NCBI GenBank assembly: GCA_964650705.1
Contig: CAZYUJ010000003.1
Span: 124,001-188,000 of the forward strand
DNA length: 64,000 nucleotides
From: Faeciplasma sp964650705
GTDB taxonomy: Bacteria; Bacillota; Clostridia; Oscillospirales; Ruminococcaceae
Direction: 5' to 3'
Shown: positions 34,676 through 42,140 of the stretch, piece by piece
Numbering within the stretch: the first letter of the stretch is position 1
How the letters are laid out: every line of letters starts with the position of its first letter
Translations under genes and position numbers: made by a program
Notes under the pieces: generated by a model
Told to the model about the DNA's origin: nothing
The model's input: only the letters and a program-made list of their open reading frames with translations
Database searches by the model: none

Positions 34676-36118
34676 ATGGCTAAGAATGAAAAATTAGTTT
34701 CATCGATCACCTCGATGGACACCGACTTCGCACAGTGGTATACCGACATCTGCAAAAAGGCAGAGCTTATTGAATACACCAGCGTCAAGGGCTGTATGGT
34801 GATCCGCCCCTATGGCTATGCTATCTGGGAGAACATTCAACACATTTTGGACACAATGTTTAAAGAAACGGGACACGAAAACGTTTGCTTGCCGATGTTC
34901 ATTCCCGAAAGCCTTTTAAATAAGGAAAAGGATCACGTTGAGGGATTCGCACCTGAGGTTGCTTGGGTAACCTATGGCGGAAGTGAGAGACTTGAAGAGC
35001 GTTTGTGCGTTCGTCCGACCTCTGAGACACTTTTCTGTGAGCACTATGCAAACATCATCCACTCCTATAGAGACCTTCCGAAGCTCTATAACCAGTGGGT
35101 CAGCGTTGTAAGATGGGAAAAGACAACAAGACCTTTCCTCAGATCCCGTGAATTCTTGTGGCAGGAAGGCCACACCATTCACGCAACCGCTGAAGAAGCT
35201 ATCATCGAAACCGAAAAGATGCTCAATATCTATGCTGATTTCTGTGAAAAGGCGCTTGCTATGCCTGTTATCAAGGGCAAGAAGACAGAGTCCGACAAGT
35301 TCGCGGGCGCTGTTTCGACCTATGCTATCGAAGCGCTTATGCACGACGGCAAGGCTTTGCAGGCAGGAACCTCTCACTATTTCGGTGACGGCTTCGCCAA
35401 GGCATTCGACATCACCTATACTGACAAGAATAACACCGTTCAGAATCCTCATCAGACCTCTTGGGGCGTAACCACCCGTCTTATCGGTGCTATCATCATG
35501 ACTCACGGCGACGATAACGGACTCGTTTTGCCGCCTGCAGTTGCACCTATACAGGTCGTCATCGTTCCTGTTGCACAGCACAAGGAAGGCGTTTTGGAGA
35601 AGGCTAACGAGCTTTACCGGACCCTTAAGGCAGCGGGCATCAGAGTTAAGCTTGATGACTCCGACAACTCGCCCGGATGGAAATATTCAGAATATGAAAT
35701 GCGCGGCGTTCCCGTAAGAATCGAGATCGGCCCGAGAGATATCGAAGAAAACCACTGTGTCGCAGTTTCCCGTCACAACCGTGAAAAGGTGTTCATCTCG
35801 CTTGATAACTTGGTTGAATCGGTCAAGGAGCGCTTGCAGTCTGTTCACGACGGAATGTATGCAAAGGCGTTGGCTAACCGTGAGGAAAAGACATATTCCT
35901 GCACTTCCTTGGAAGAGATCAAGGAGATGCTCGCAACCAAGGGCGACGGCTTCGTTAAGGCGATGTGGTGCGGCGACGAAGAGTGTGAAGACAAGGTCAA
36001 GGCTGAGACCGGCGTTGGCTCGAGATGTATTCCTTTGGATCAGGAAGACCTTGACGACAAGTGCGTTTGCTGCGGCAAGCCCGCCAAGCATATGGTCGTT
36101 TGGGGCAAGGCGTATTGA
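34676..36118 (+). CDS. proS: Prolyl-tRNA synthetase, eukaryote/archaea-like type
   Basis: A 480-residue class II synthetase of the short ProRS type, without the large editing insertion of the common bacterial type. Class II motifs appear as RPTSET and VRWEKTTRPFLRSREF, with LWQEGHT. A C-terminal anticodon domain is followed by a zinc-type tail with CxxC pairs (CGDEEC, CVCCG). This ProRS form occurs in a minority of bacteria including Clostridia. ATG at 34676 follows GGAGAGA. No T-box is seen. Confidence 0.93.
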   Translation: MAKNEKLVSSITSMDTDFAQWYTDICKKAELIEYTSVKGCMVIRPYGYAIWENIQHILDTMFKETGHENVCLPMFIPESLLNKEKDHVEGFAPEVAWVTYGGSERLEERLCVRPTSETLFCEHYANIIHSYRDLPKLYNQWVSVVRWEKTTRPFLRSREFLWQEGHTIHATAEEAIIETEKMLNIYADFCEKALAMPVIKGKKTESDKFAGAVSTYAIEALMHDGKALQAGTSHYFGDGFAKAFDITYTDKNNTVQNPHQTSWGVTTRLIGAIIMTHGDDNGLVLPPAVAPIQVVIVPVAQHKEGVLEKANELYRTLKAAGIRVKLDDSDNSPGWKYSEYEMRGVPVRIEIGPRDIEENHCVAVSRHNREKVFISLDNLVESVKERLQSVHDGMYAKALANREEKTYSCTSLEEIKEMLATKGDGFVKAMWCGDEECEDKVKAETGVGSRCIPLDQEDLDDKCVCCGKPAKHMVVWGKAY

Positions 36119-36425
36119 TAAACGATCATAAGGGGAACCCCGAACGGGTTCCCCTTATGTTATCCCCTCCTGCATTGGCTCCGCTCGCGCTCACGGGAGC
36201 AAACGCTGTTTGCTCCCTGCGCCAATAGATGTGAAAAATTCGAGGCACAGCCCCGAATTTTTGTTATTTTTCAATTTTCGGAACCCCGAACGGGTTCCCC
36301 TTTAAACTTCTTTGCCACATCCTGTCGCTAATATTACAAAAATATGCATTGCAAACGCAATGCATATTTTTCCGAAGACCTGATATACACTTAAAGCAAG
36401 ACAAATGTATTGCGAGGTAGTGTTT
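36119..36425. other. Hairpin-rich intergenic gap downstream of proS
   Basis: The gap holds no gene. A 23-base sequence is exactly duplicated at 36134-36156 and 36280-36302. Each copy is a hairpin, and the first is the proS terminator. Between them lie a nested hairpin (ATTGGC/GCCAAT outside GGGAGCAAAC/GTTTGCTCCC) and AAAATTCG with CGAATTTT. At 36338-36371 a 15-bp perfect stem with an AAAC loop (AAAAATATGCATTGC) precedes the small ribbon-helix-helix-like gene. Confidence 0.75.
36130..36160 (+). terminator. Terminator of proS
   Basis: AAGGGGAACCCG-type stem with inverse GGGTTCCCCTT, followed by a short T-rich stretch. Confidence 0.75.
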
Positions 36426-36614
36426 ATGTCAAAGTTTAAAATTCCGAGCGTTCCGCCGACGACCAATAAAACGATACGCTTCCCGAACGACGTTATCGAG
36501 AGCGTTGAAGATGCGATCAAGGGCAAGGAATGTACGTTTTCGGCTTTCGTGATCGCCGCCGTCAGAGCAGCTCTTGACGAAATAAACGATAACGGTCAGA
36601 CAGATAATAAGTAA
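36426..36614 (+). CDS. Small ribbon-helix-helix-like protein
   Basis: A 62-residue basic-to-neutral protein with the pattern TNKTIRFPNDVIESVEDAIK followed by FSAFVIAAVRAALDEI. This resembles an Arc/MetJ-type beta strand plus two helices (as in YlcI/YnfO or CopG relatives), so a DNA-binding or antitoxin-like role is possible. The GTG-free ATG at 36426 follows GAGGTAG. No toxin gene lies beside it. Confidence 0.6.
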   Translation: MSKFKIPSVPPTTNKTIRFPNDVIESVEDAIKGKECTFSAFVIAAVRAALDEINDNGQTDNK

Positions 36615-36634
36615 GTACCGATTTCATAAAACAA

Positions 36635-36666
36635 AAAGGACAGAGAAGATATCTCTGTCCTTTAAT
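36635..36666. terminator. Bidirectional terminator
   Basis: AAAGGACAGAGA pairs with TCTCTGTCCTTT between the small RHH-like gene and the minus-strand acyltransferase. Confidence 0.82.
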
Positions 36667-37920
36667 TTATTTACTCGCTTTTTCAAGCTTCTTCTGCTCT
36701 TCCTGCCAGATGTGGAGCTCTTCGGTCGCAAAATGCAGCTTTGTGAGCACGTTCTTTGCGGTCAGCGGGAACACGAAGAAGGTATCATTGATCGTCGCAA
36801 GGTCGATGGCGTCGCCGCGCTTCTTGAAGTTATATTCAATGTGGAGCGAGCGCATCGAGGGAACCGTGCGGTTAAACTCAAACGTGTCGCCCTCATCGGT
36901 CTTTCCGGTCATGGTGAAGCCGTTTTCATCGTGTGTCAGCTTGACTGTACCGAGGGTCTTGAAGCCGACAGAACAGTTGACAAGGCGCTCGAGCCTTGCC
37001 TTATCCTCGAAGTGATATCTTCCCTCTCTGACTTCACGTCTGACGTTTTCCCTCTCCCAATTATACCAATCGGGAACGTGAGTGAACACATCCTCGCCGT
37101 TTTCACGGTGAAGCTGGCCGAACTCGTCCATCTCCCACTTAGCGCCGCAATGCTCGCACCAAAGCTTGGTGTTTTCGGAATTCATAACGAATTCCTTTTT
37201 GCAAACAGGGCACTGATACAAAACTTTATGAATGTTGTGAGCACGCTTGTCACAGGTGATCTTTATCTTGTTGTCTCTTTGCCAAGCATAGTCGTCATAT
37301 ACGAATTCCTTTTCAATTCTCGCTTGGATCTCTTCCGCGGAGAGGGTCTTGACCTCCTCACGGGTCACGATCTGTTTGAATTCGCCTTCGATCTTGACCT
37401 TTCTATAGGGGTGCTTACACCACTGAGGAGACTGTAAGAAGTTGCCCTTTTGAATGAAGGTCACAACAGGCACCTTTGCGGTCTTTGCGAGCTTGCCCAA
37501 TGCGTTGTCGATCTGTTCGTTAACACCTGCGAGAGCGAATCTTGCTTCGGGATAGATCGCACAGCACATCTTATATCTTGTCAAAGAGGTCAAAATGTGG
37601 CGGACAACGGACATATCCTGTGTGAATTTGCGTTTATAAATGCCGCCGATGCCTCTCATCAGCCATTCCTTACCGATAAATTCTTCGATAGAGATGACCC
37701 AAGTGCAGCGATGTGGGAAGATAGCCTTAACGACCATCGGGAAATCGACGAATGAAGCGTGATTGCAAAGAATGAGATAAGGGGGCTTCAAGCCCTCACA
37801 GTTGACTTTGTTTATTTTGTGTTTTGTGGCATAGTATACCGTGCCGCCCCATTCGATGGGCATGAGCACAGGCCAGGGTTTTTGAACCTTGCGCTTGGTG
37901 TCAAAAGCTTTCGGAGCCAT
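36667..37920 (-). CDS. Acyltransferase with a C-terminal zinc ribbon
   Basis: A 417-residue protein. The N-terminal half (about residues 40-200) is a PlsC/LPLAT-type acyltransferase, with the catalytic NHASFVD (HX4D) and a YPEAR segment where relatives have PEG-type motifs. The middle has a zinc ribbon (CPVCKKE ... CEHCG, about residues 240-265). The remaining 150 residues form a beta-rich domain of unknown type. It may acylate a phospholipid or lysolipid. ATG at 37920 is preferred over 37929 because GAAAGG is nine bases away. Confidence 0.78.
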   Translation of the reverse strand: MAPKAFDTKRKVQKPWPVLMPIEWGGTVYYATKHKINKVNCEGLKPPYLILCNHASFVDFPMVVKAIFPHRCTWVISIEEFIGKEWLMRGIGGIYKRKFTQDMSVVRHILTSLTRYKMCCAIYPEARFALAGVNEQIDNALGKLAKTAKVPVVTFIQKGNFLQSPQWCKHPYRKVKIEGEFKQIVTREEVKTLSAEEIQARIEKEFVYDDYAWQRDNKIKITCDKRAHNIHKVLYQCPVCKKEFVMNSENTKLWCEHCGAKWEMDEFGQLHRENGEDVFTHVPDWYNWERENVRREVREGRYHFEDKARLERLVNCSVGFKTLGTVKLTHDENGFTMTGKTDEGDTFEFNRTVPSMRSLHIEYNFKKRGDAIDLATINDTFFVFPLTAKNVLTKLHFATEELHIWQEEQKKLEKASK

Positions 37921-38026
37921 GGCGACCATCCTTTCGGTTTAGTTTTTGTGTCACATACGAAAAGTATATCACAGCTTGTCGGAAAATGCAATACAAGAAA
38001 CAAAGCTTTTAATCAAGCTTTTGTGT

Positions 38027-38124
38027 GGGGGCGAAGCCCCGCCCGCGCGCTTTGCGCGCGGGCGCCTGCCGCCTTCGGCGGCAGGCTGCTATGCGGACCG
38101 TGTCCGCATAGCGGGCTTCGCCCC
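38027..38124. repeat. GC-rich mosaic of hairpins, copy 3
   Basis: Outer arms GGGGGCGAAGCCC (38027-38039) and GGGCTTCGCCCC (38113-38124) pair. Interior hairpins are GCCCGCGCGC with GCGCGCGGGC, GCCTGCCGCC with GGCGGCAGGC, and GCTATGCGGAC with GTCCGCATAGC. It ends about 17 bases before the terminator of the small RHH gene. Confidence 0.88.
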
Positions 38125-38140
38125 GCCGCACTTTGCCCAA

Positions 38141-38167
38141 AAACAAAGCTCCCCCGATCGCTCGGGG
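38141..38167 (-). terminator. Terminator of the small RHH gene, first copy of a 27-base repeat
   Basis: A CTCCCCCGATCGCTCGGGG stem lies immediately downstream of the minus-strand RHH stop codon. A 26/27 identical copy lies at 38773-38799 on the other side of the SLOG gene. Confidence 0.82.
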
Positions 38168-38174
38168 AAGCTTT

Positions 38175-38360
38175 TTACTCGTCATTCGAAGGAAGCTCGA
38201 TCTTTCCGTTTTCCTTTTCAAATTCTTTGATGCATTGGCGGATCAGATAAAGGATCTGGCTGTTAGCCGAGCGGCCTTCATATTTTGAGATATAGTGAAG
38301 CTTAAAATGAAGCTCGGGGTCAACCTCGATTCCAAGGTGCTTGTTGTTTTTGTTTCTCAT
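38175..38360 (-). CDS. Ribbon-helix-helix DNA-binding protein
   Basis: A 61-residue Arc-like protein with the pattern GIEVDPELHFKLHYISKYEG, then SANSQILYLIRQCIKEFE. Such proteins bind inverted or direct operator repeats as dimers. It is divergent from the SLOG-like gene. The 122-base space between them carries repeated operator-like sequences, so autoregulation is likely. Confidence 0.78.
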   Translation of the reverse strand: MRNKNNKHLGIEVDPELHFKLHYISKYEGRSANSQILYLIRQCIKEFEKENGKIELPSNDE

Positions 38361-38377
38361 ATATATCGCTCCATGAT

Positions 38378-38446
38378 CTTATTTTAAGTATATTTTAAGA
38401 TCATTGGTACGAAAATATTTGACAGTATACTTATTTTAAGTATACT
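38378..38446 (+). promoter_or_regulatory. Promoter with embedded operator between the RHH and SLOG genes
   Basis: TTGACA (38419-38424) and TATACT (38441-38446) with a 16-base spacer form a strong promoter toward the SLOG gene. A perfect inverted repeat AGTATACTT/AAGTATACT (38424-38446) fills the spacer and covers the -10. A 15-base direct repeat (CTTATTTTAAGTATA) lies at 38378-38392 and 38430-38444, 52 bases apart, about five helical turns. Confidence 0.75.
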
Positions 38447-38481
38447 AAAATTAATAAGATGACCAAAAAGGAGGAATACAG

Positions 38482-38769
38482 ATGAAAACGGCGCTTTTTT
38501 GCTCGAAACCGTTGAGCGTTTGTGTGCTCACATCTATCTTGCCCGACAGGGTGACTGAAATAATTTCGGCATCGGGGGTCGATTTTGGCGCCGAGCTTGT
38601 ATCGAAAAGAATAAACTGTCCGTACAGATATACTAAGTCGGTTGACGAAGCTATTGAACAGGCAGAGTGTATCGTTGCCGTTTGGGACGGCAGGACTCCC
38701 GAAGTGATCTCGGCTGTAAGACAAGCCGAGCGCATCGGAAAGCGAGTCCTTCTATCCTTCATGCCCTGA
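38482..38769 (+). CDS. Small SLOG/YspA-like Rossmann-fold protein
   Basis: A 95-residue protein with the SLOG/DUF2493 pattern: a GVDFGAELVSKR strand-turn, an AECIVAVWDG strand with a Trp-Asp-Gly turn, and an RTPEVISAVRQAERIGKRVLL helix-strand. This family includes proteins that bind nucleotide-derived signals. It has no recognised domain partner. It is divergent from the RHH gene and probably controlled by it. Confidence 0.68.
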   Translation: MKTALFCSKPLSVCVLTSILPDRVTEIISASGVDFGAELVSKRINCPYRYTKSVDEAIEQAECIVAVWDGRTPEVISAVRQAERIGKRVLLSFMP

Positions 38770-38772
38770 TAC

Positions 38773-38808
38773 AAACAAAACTCCCCCGATCGCTCGGGGG
38801 AGTTTGCG
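38773..38808 (+). terminator. Terminator downstream of the SLOG gene, second copy of the 27-base repeat
   Basis: ACTCCCCCGATCGCTCGGGGGAGT forms a strong stem followed by T. The first 27 bases match 38141-38167 with one mismatch. Confidence 0.82.
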
Positions 38809-38809
38809 G

Positions 38810-39079
38810 AAAGGAAAAAATCACAACACATGGTTGGAAATTTTGAGTGGGAGGTGCAGGGCTCAGCCGAAAGCTCTGAGCCCTGCACATGAAGGCGTTA
38901 TAACCTTCAAGAAAGGGAAAATATGAATCAAAAGGCGATACAAAGCCGGGAAAGAGGAGAAGTTTCACAGCAAGGGGGATGCATCACCTTATTGATGGTT
39001 GACGGGGCTTTTGCAGCTTGCGGGCGCCCCATAGCCCTCGGCATCCGTATTGATATGCGCGCAGATGCCTCTTACGCTT
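38810..39079. other. Intergenic stretch with a 13-bp hairpin
   Basis: GTGCAGGGCTCAG and CTGAGCCCTGCAC (38854-38888) form a perfect stem without a T run. A 58-codon plus frame (38923-39099, with a GAAAGGG site before it) crosses the end of htrA. It resembles nothing I know and is not called a gene. Confidence 0.5.
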
Positions 39080-40591
39080 TTATCCTGCGGCTGTTGTAGC
39101 TTCGCCCAGGACAAGATTCACATCCATATTAACACCGTCGCGATAGATAGTCAAAGTGATAGTATCGCCGGCAGAATATTGGTTTTTGATATCGTTAAGC
39201 TCATCCATCGTGGTGATGGATTCACCCTGGATGCCGATGATGATGTCGCCTGCCTTGATTCCTGCGTCCTCTGCGGGGGAATCGGGAGTTACGAATCTGA
39301 CGTATACGCCCTGTGGCAAACGGTAATACATCGACATGATGGTAGTAATGTTTTCGCCCGAAACGCCGATCATCGGTCTTCCGGTAACGTAGCCGTGAGT
39401 GATAAGATCTTCGATGATGGGGAGCGCTTCGTCGATCGGGATAGCGAATCCCAATCCCTCGCCATAGGTTGAAGCAACCTTTGCAGAGGTTATGCCGATA
39501 ACTCGGCCGTAAGCGTCGATCAACGGGCCGCCTGAGTTACCGCTGTTGATGGAAGCGTTTGTCTGGATAAGGGTCATTTCGTTTTCACCGATGGTGATGG
39601 TTCTGTTAAGACCCGAAATGATACCGCTTGTCATCGTGCCATAGAGCTCAAAGCCCAAAGGGTTTCCGATAGCGACAGCGAGCTCGCCTATTCTTAATTC
39701 GCCGGATTTTCCGAATTCACAGGCAACGAGTCCCGAAGCCTCGATCTTCAATACTGCAAGGTCGGTCTGAGAGTCAGCACCGATAACGACAGCATCATAT
39801 TCGTTCATATCCTGGTCAACGATGATGACGGAGACCGCATCCTCAACGACGTGAGCGTTTGTGATGATATATCCGTCCTCGCTGATGATGATTCCCGTGC
39901 CGGTCGCAGTGGAACGGTCAAGAGTACAGGAAACGCCGACGACAGAGGGAGATACCTTGTCATATATGTCGGGAAGCGACATAGCATCCTCGGGTGTTGC
40001 AAGCTGTTCAAGTGAGGGATAGCTTCTGTTTGTATCAATATCAGAAGGCTGAGGATTATTTTCTTCCCCGTTCTGAGAAACCTCGGGATCCTTTTGATCG
40101 GGAAGGCTGACTCCGGGAAGCTCGGTGTGATCACCGTTGTTAAGAGGATCCTTCTCGATTATGTTTTCCTCAATAACGGTCGAGGGATCGAAGCCTGTCA
40201 CTGCGATGAAAGCGCTTATCGAGCTGACCGCAACGACAAAGATGCCCAAAACGATAGCTATAAGCGCAAGGGCTACCTTTCCGCCGTTGCCCGAAGATCT
40301 TTTCGGAGCATCGGGAGAATAGACATATTCATTTGTGCTTGAATAATAAGGTCTGTTGGTGTTTTGATGATCCTGCTGTGCTGAGTGAGCATAGCGGTTA
40401 CCGTTATATTCTGTGCTGTTTTGTGCGGCAGGCTCACCATAGGTATATTCCGCACGCTGATCGTTAACGGGCTCGGGTCTGATCTCTTGAGTCTCGACCT
40501 CTTCATAGGTCACTTCGATAGGAGATTCGAGCTTTTGCTCCTGAGTGCTTTCGTTTTGATCATTTTGGTTGATATCGTTAAAATCGGTCAT
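39080..40591 (-). CDS. HtrA/DegP-like serine protease
   Basis: A 503-residue membrane-anchored HtrA. A disordered N-terminal part, rich in Glu, Asn and Gln, is followed by one membrane helix. The trypsin-like domain shows His in TNAHVVEDA, Asp in SQTDLAVLKI and Ser in NSGNSGGPLID, all three present. A C-terminal PDZ domain (about 410-500) completes it. It degrades misfolded proteins outside the membrane and may be induced by envelope stress. The true start is ATG 40591 behind ACGGAGG. Confidence 0.93.
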   Translation of the reverse strand: MTDFNDINQNDQNESTQEQKLESPIEVTYEEVETQEIRPEPVNDQRAEYTYGEPAAQNSTEYNGNRYAHSAQQDHQNTNRPYYSSTNEYVYSPDAPKRSSGNGGKVALALIAIVLGIFVVAVSSISAFIAVTGFDPSTVIEENIIEKDPLNNGDHTELPGVSLPDQKDPEVSQNGEENNPQPSDIDTNRSYPSLEQLATPEDAMSLPDIYDKVSPSVVGVSCTLDRSTATGTGIIISEDGYIITNAHVVEDAVSVIIVDQDMNEYDAVVIGADSQTDLAVLKIEASGLVACEFGKSGELRIGELAVAIGNPLGFELYGTMTSGIISGLNRTITIGENEMTLIQTNASINSGNSGGPLIDAYGRVIGITSAKVASTYGEGLGFAIPIDEALPIIEDLITHGYVTGRPMIGVSGENITTIMSMYYRLPQGVYVRFVTPDSPAEDAGIKAGDIIIGIQGESITTMDELNDIKNQYSAGDTITLTIYRDGVNMDVNLVLGEATTAAG

Positions 40592-40738
40592 AAAATAACC
40601 TCCGTAATAAATGTAATTATTGCCGAGAAGTTTGCACGGCGAGCTAATTGACAAATCTTATTATATCCCACTGTGTGAAAACTGTATGAAAGAAAACGGA
40701 ATTTTTCGGGGGACGGCGCAGTAAGTTCTGTGTTTACC

Positions 40739-40767
40739 TTGATAAAAATGAAGCGGTGTGATATAAT
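40739..40767 (+). promoter_or_regulatory. Promoter of the AlgI-like gene
   Basis: TTGATA and a perfect TATAAT are separated by 17 bases. The ATG at 40766 overlaps the -10, so it cannot be the start. GTG at 40808 is used instead. Confidence 0.8.
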
Positions 40768-40807
40768 GCTTTTTAACAAAGCAGCATTAAAGAAAGGAGC
40801 TAAGTCC

Positions 40808-42109
40808 GTGCTCTATACCGACATTTTGTTCGTTTTTGCGTTTTTGCCCATTGTTTTAACACTTTTGTTCATCTTCCGTGAACCGTGGGAGAAAAATACC
40901 GTCAGCGTCATCGCATCCCTTGTTTTCATCTGCTGGGGCAGACACCTTTATTATGCACTTATAATTCTGCCCGTATTCGCAATATACCTCGCAGCAAGGC
41001 TCATGTCGAAAAAATATTCAAAGCTCGCTCACATTTTGGGCGGAGCTGCCGCTTTGGTGTCGGCACTTTTGTGCGTTATCGGCTTGGGCGAAGCAAGAAC
41101 CGTCTTGGGATCGGTCTGTCAGATCGGATTTTTGCTCTTTGCGGCACGTTCGCTTTTATATTTGAATGAAGTCAAAAACGGTCTGGATGCCGAGACTGAT
41201 CTCTTAGCCCTTGCGGTATACCTCATTTCATATGAGTTTATCCTTGTTTCTCCTTTGGCGGAGTATTCCTTGCTGCGTGATGACATCAAGCATCGCAACA
41301 TGACCCTTGCGAAGACCGCACACGGGCTTGAAGGCTTCATCTTCGGGCTCGCAAGAGTTACCGTTTTGGGCTTTGCGCTCGAGCGTGTGTGTCAGGCGGC
41401 GGTCTTGAACGGCGTGAGCCCTTGGATGAATCAGATCGTACTTATCGCGGCATCCGCTGTCGAGATATATGTCGTCATCATCGGCTTTTGCGAGATGTCC
41501 TCGGGTCTTGCGCTCATGGGCGGAATTTCGCTTCCGAATGAGGTTGCCTGCATCAGCCTGCGAAGCACCGTGACCGACCATGTCGGAGATTTCTATTACG
41601 GCGGAAAATATGTCATCAAAAAGAATTTTTCGGGCAAAAAGGGCGCTTGGCAGCTTGTTTTGATCTCCCTTATCGTTGGCGTTTGCTTCGGAGCAGGAGC
41701 AGGTGCGTGTGCATTTTTGGCACTTTTGGCGCTTGCGATGATGATCGAAAGCCTTAGCGGAACAAAGACCTTTGCCGACGGAGCTTTGACGGCTGTCATT
41801 TTGATCTTGGGTTATTTCATTTTGGGCGTATCCTCGCCCCAAGGCTTCGGAGAATTTGTCCTATCGCTCAACAAAGAAGCGTATGATTTCGATATCTCCT
41901 ATGCACTGTACTCCGAGCTTATGCGCTCGGCGTTCTGGCTTGCGTTTGCTCTTATCAGCATCACACCTATATACAAATGGATATATACCTTCATCCGCGA
42001 AAAAATGGCATCAAACGAGAGAGCATATTCAACGCTTCGTGCCGTCAGCATAGGCGTGACCGTGATGCTTTTGGTGCTGTCCACCGTTGCGATGGTATCT
42101 GCAATATAA
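40808..42109 (+). CDS. Degenerate AlgI/MBOAT-like membrane protein
   Basis: A 433-residue protein with many membrane helices, matching the AlgI layout: the opening LYTDILFVFAFLP, a PLAEYSLLRDD segment, then EIYVVIIGFCEMSSGLALMGG. The catalytic His motifs of AlgI (WHIS and GLWHG) are missing: the corresponding positions read ISLRSTVTD (near 250) and GVCFG (near 291). It may bind or anchor rather than O-acetylate. The GTG start is behind AAAGGAG. The SH3-repeat gene follows 31 bases downstream. Confidence 0.72.
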   Translation: MLYTDILFVFAFLPIVLTLLFIFREPWEKNTVSVIASLVFICWGRHLYYALIILPVFAIYLAARLMSKKYSKLAHILGGAAALVSALLCVIGLGEARTVLGSVCQIGFLLFAARSLLYLNEVKNGLDAETDLLALAVYLISYEFILVSPLAEYSLLRDDIKHRNMTLAKTAHGLEGFIFGLARVTVLGFALERVCQAAVLNGVSPWMNQIVLIAASAVEIYVVIIGFCEMSSGLALMGGISLPNEVACISLRSTVTDHVGDFYYGGKYVIKKNFSGKKGAWQLVLISLIVGVCFGAGAGACAFLALLALAMMIESLSGTKTFADGALTAVILILGYFILGVSSPQGFGEFVLSLNKEAYDFDISYALYSELMRSAFWLAFALISITPIYKWIYTFIREKMASNERAYSTLRAVSIGVTVMLLVLSTVAMVSAI

Positions 42110-42140
42110 AACTCATTTTGAAAGAAAGGAGCGAAGCTAT

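Noticed and set aside
38923..39099. A 58-codon plus frame overlapping the htrA end
   Set aside because: A ribosome-like site exists, but there is no homology and it runs into the opposite gene.
40730..40807. Upstream ATG starts for the AlgI-like protein
   Set aside because: They overlap the -10 of a perfect promoter. GTG at 40808 has a ribosome site and a sensible position.
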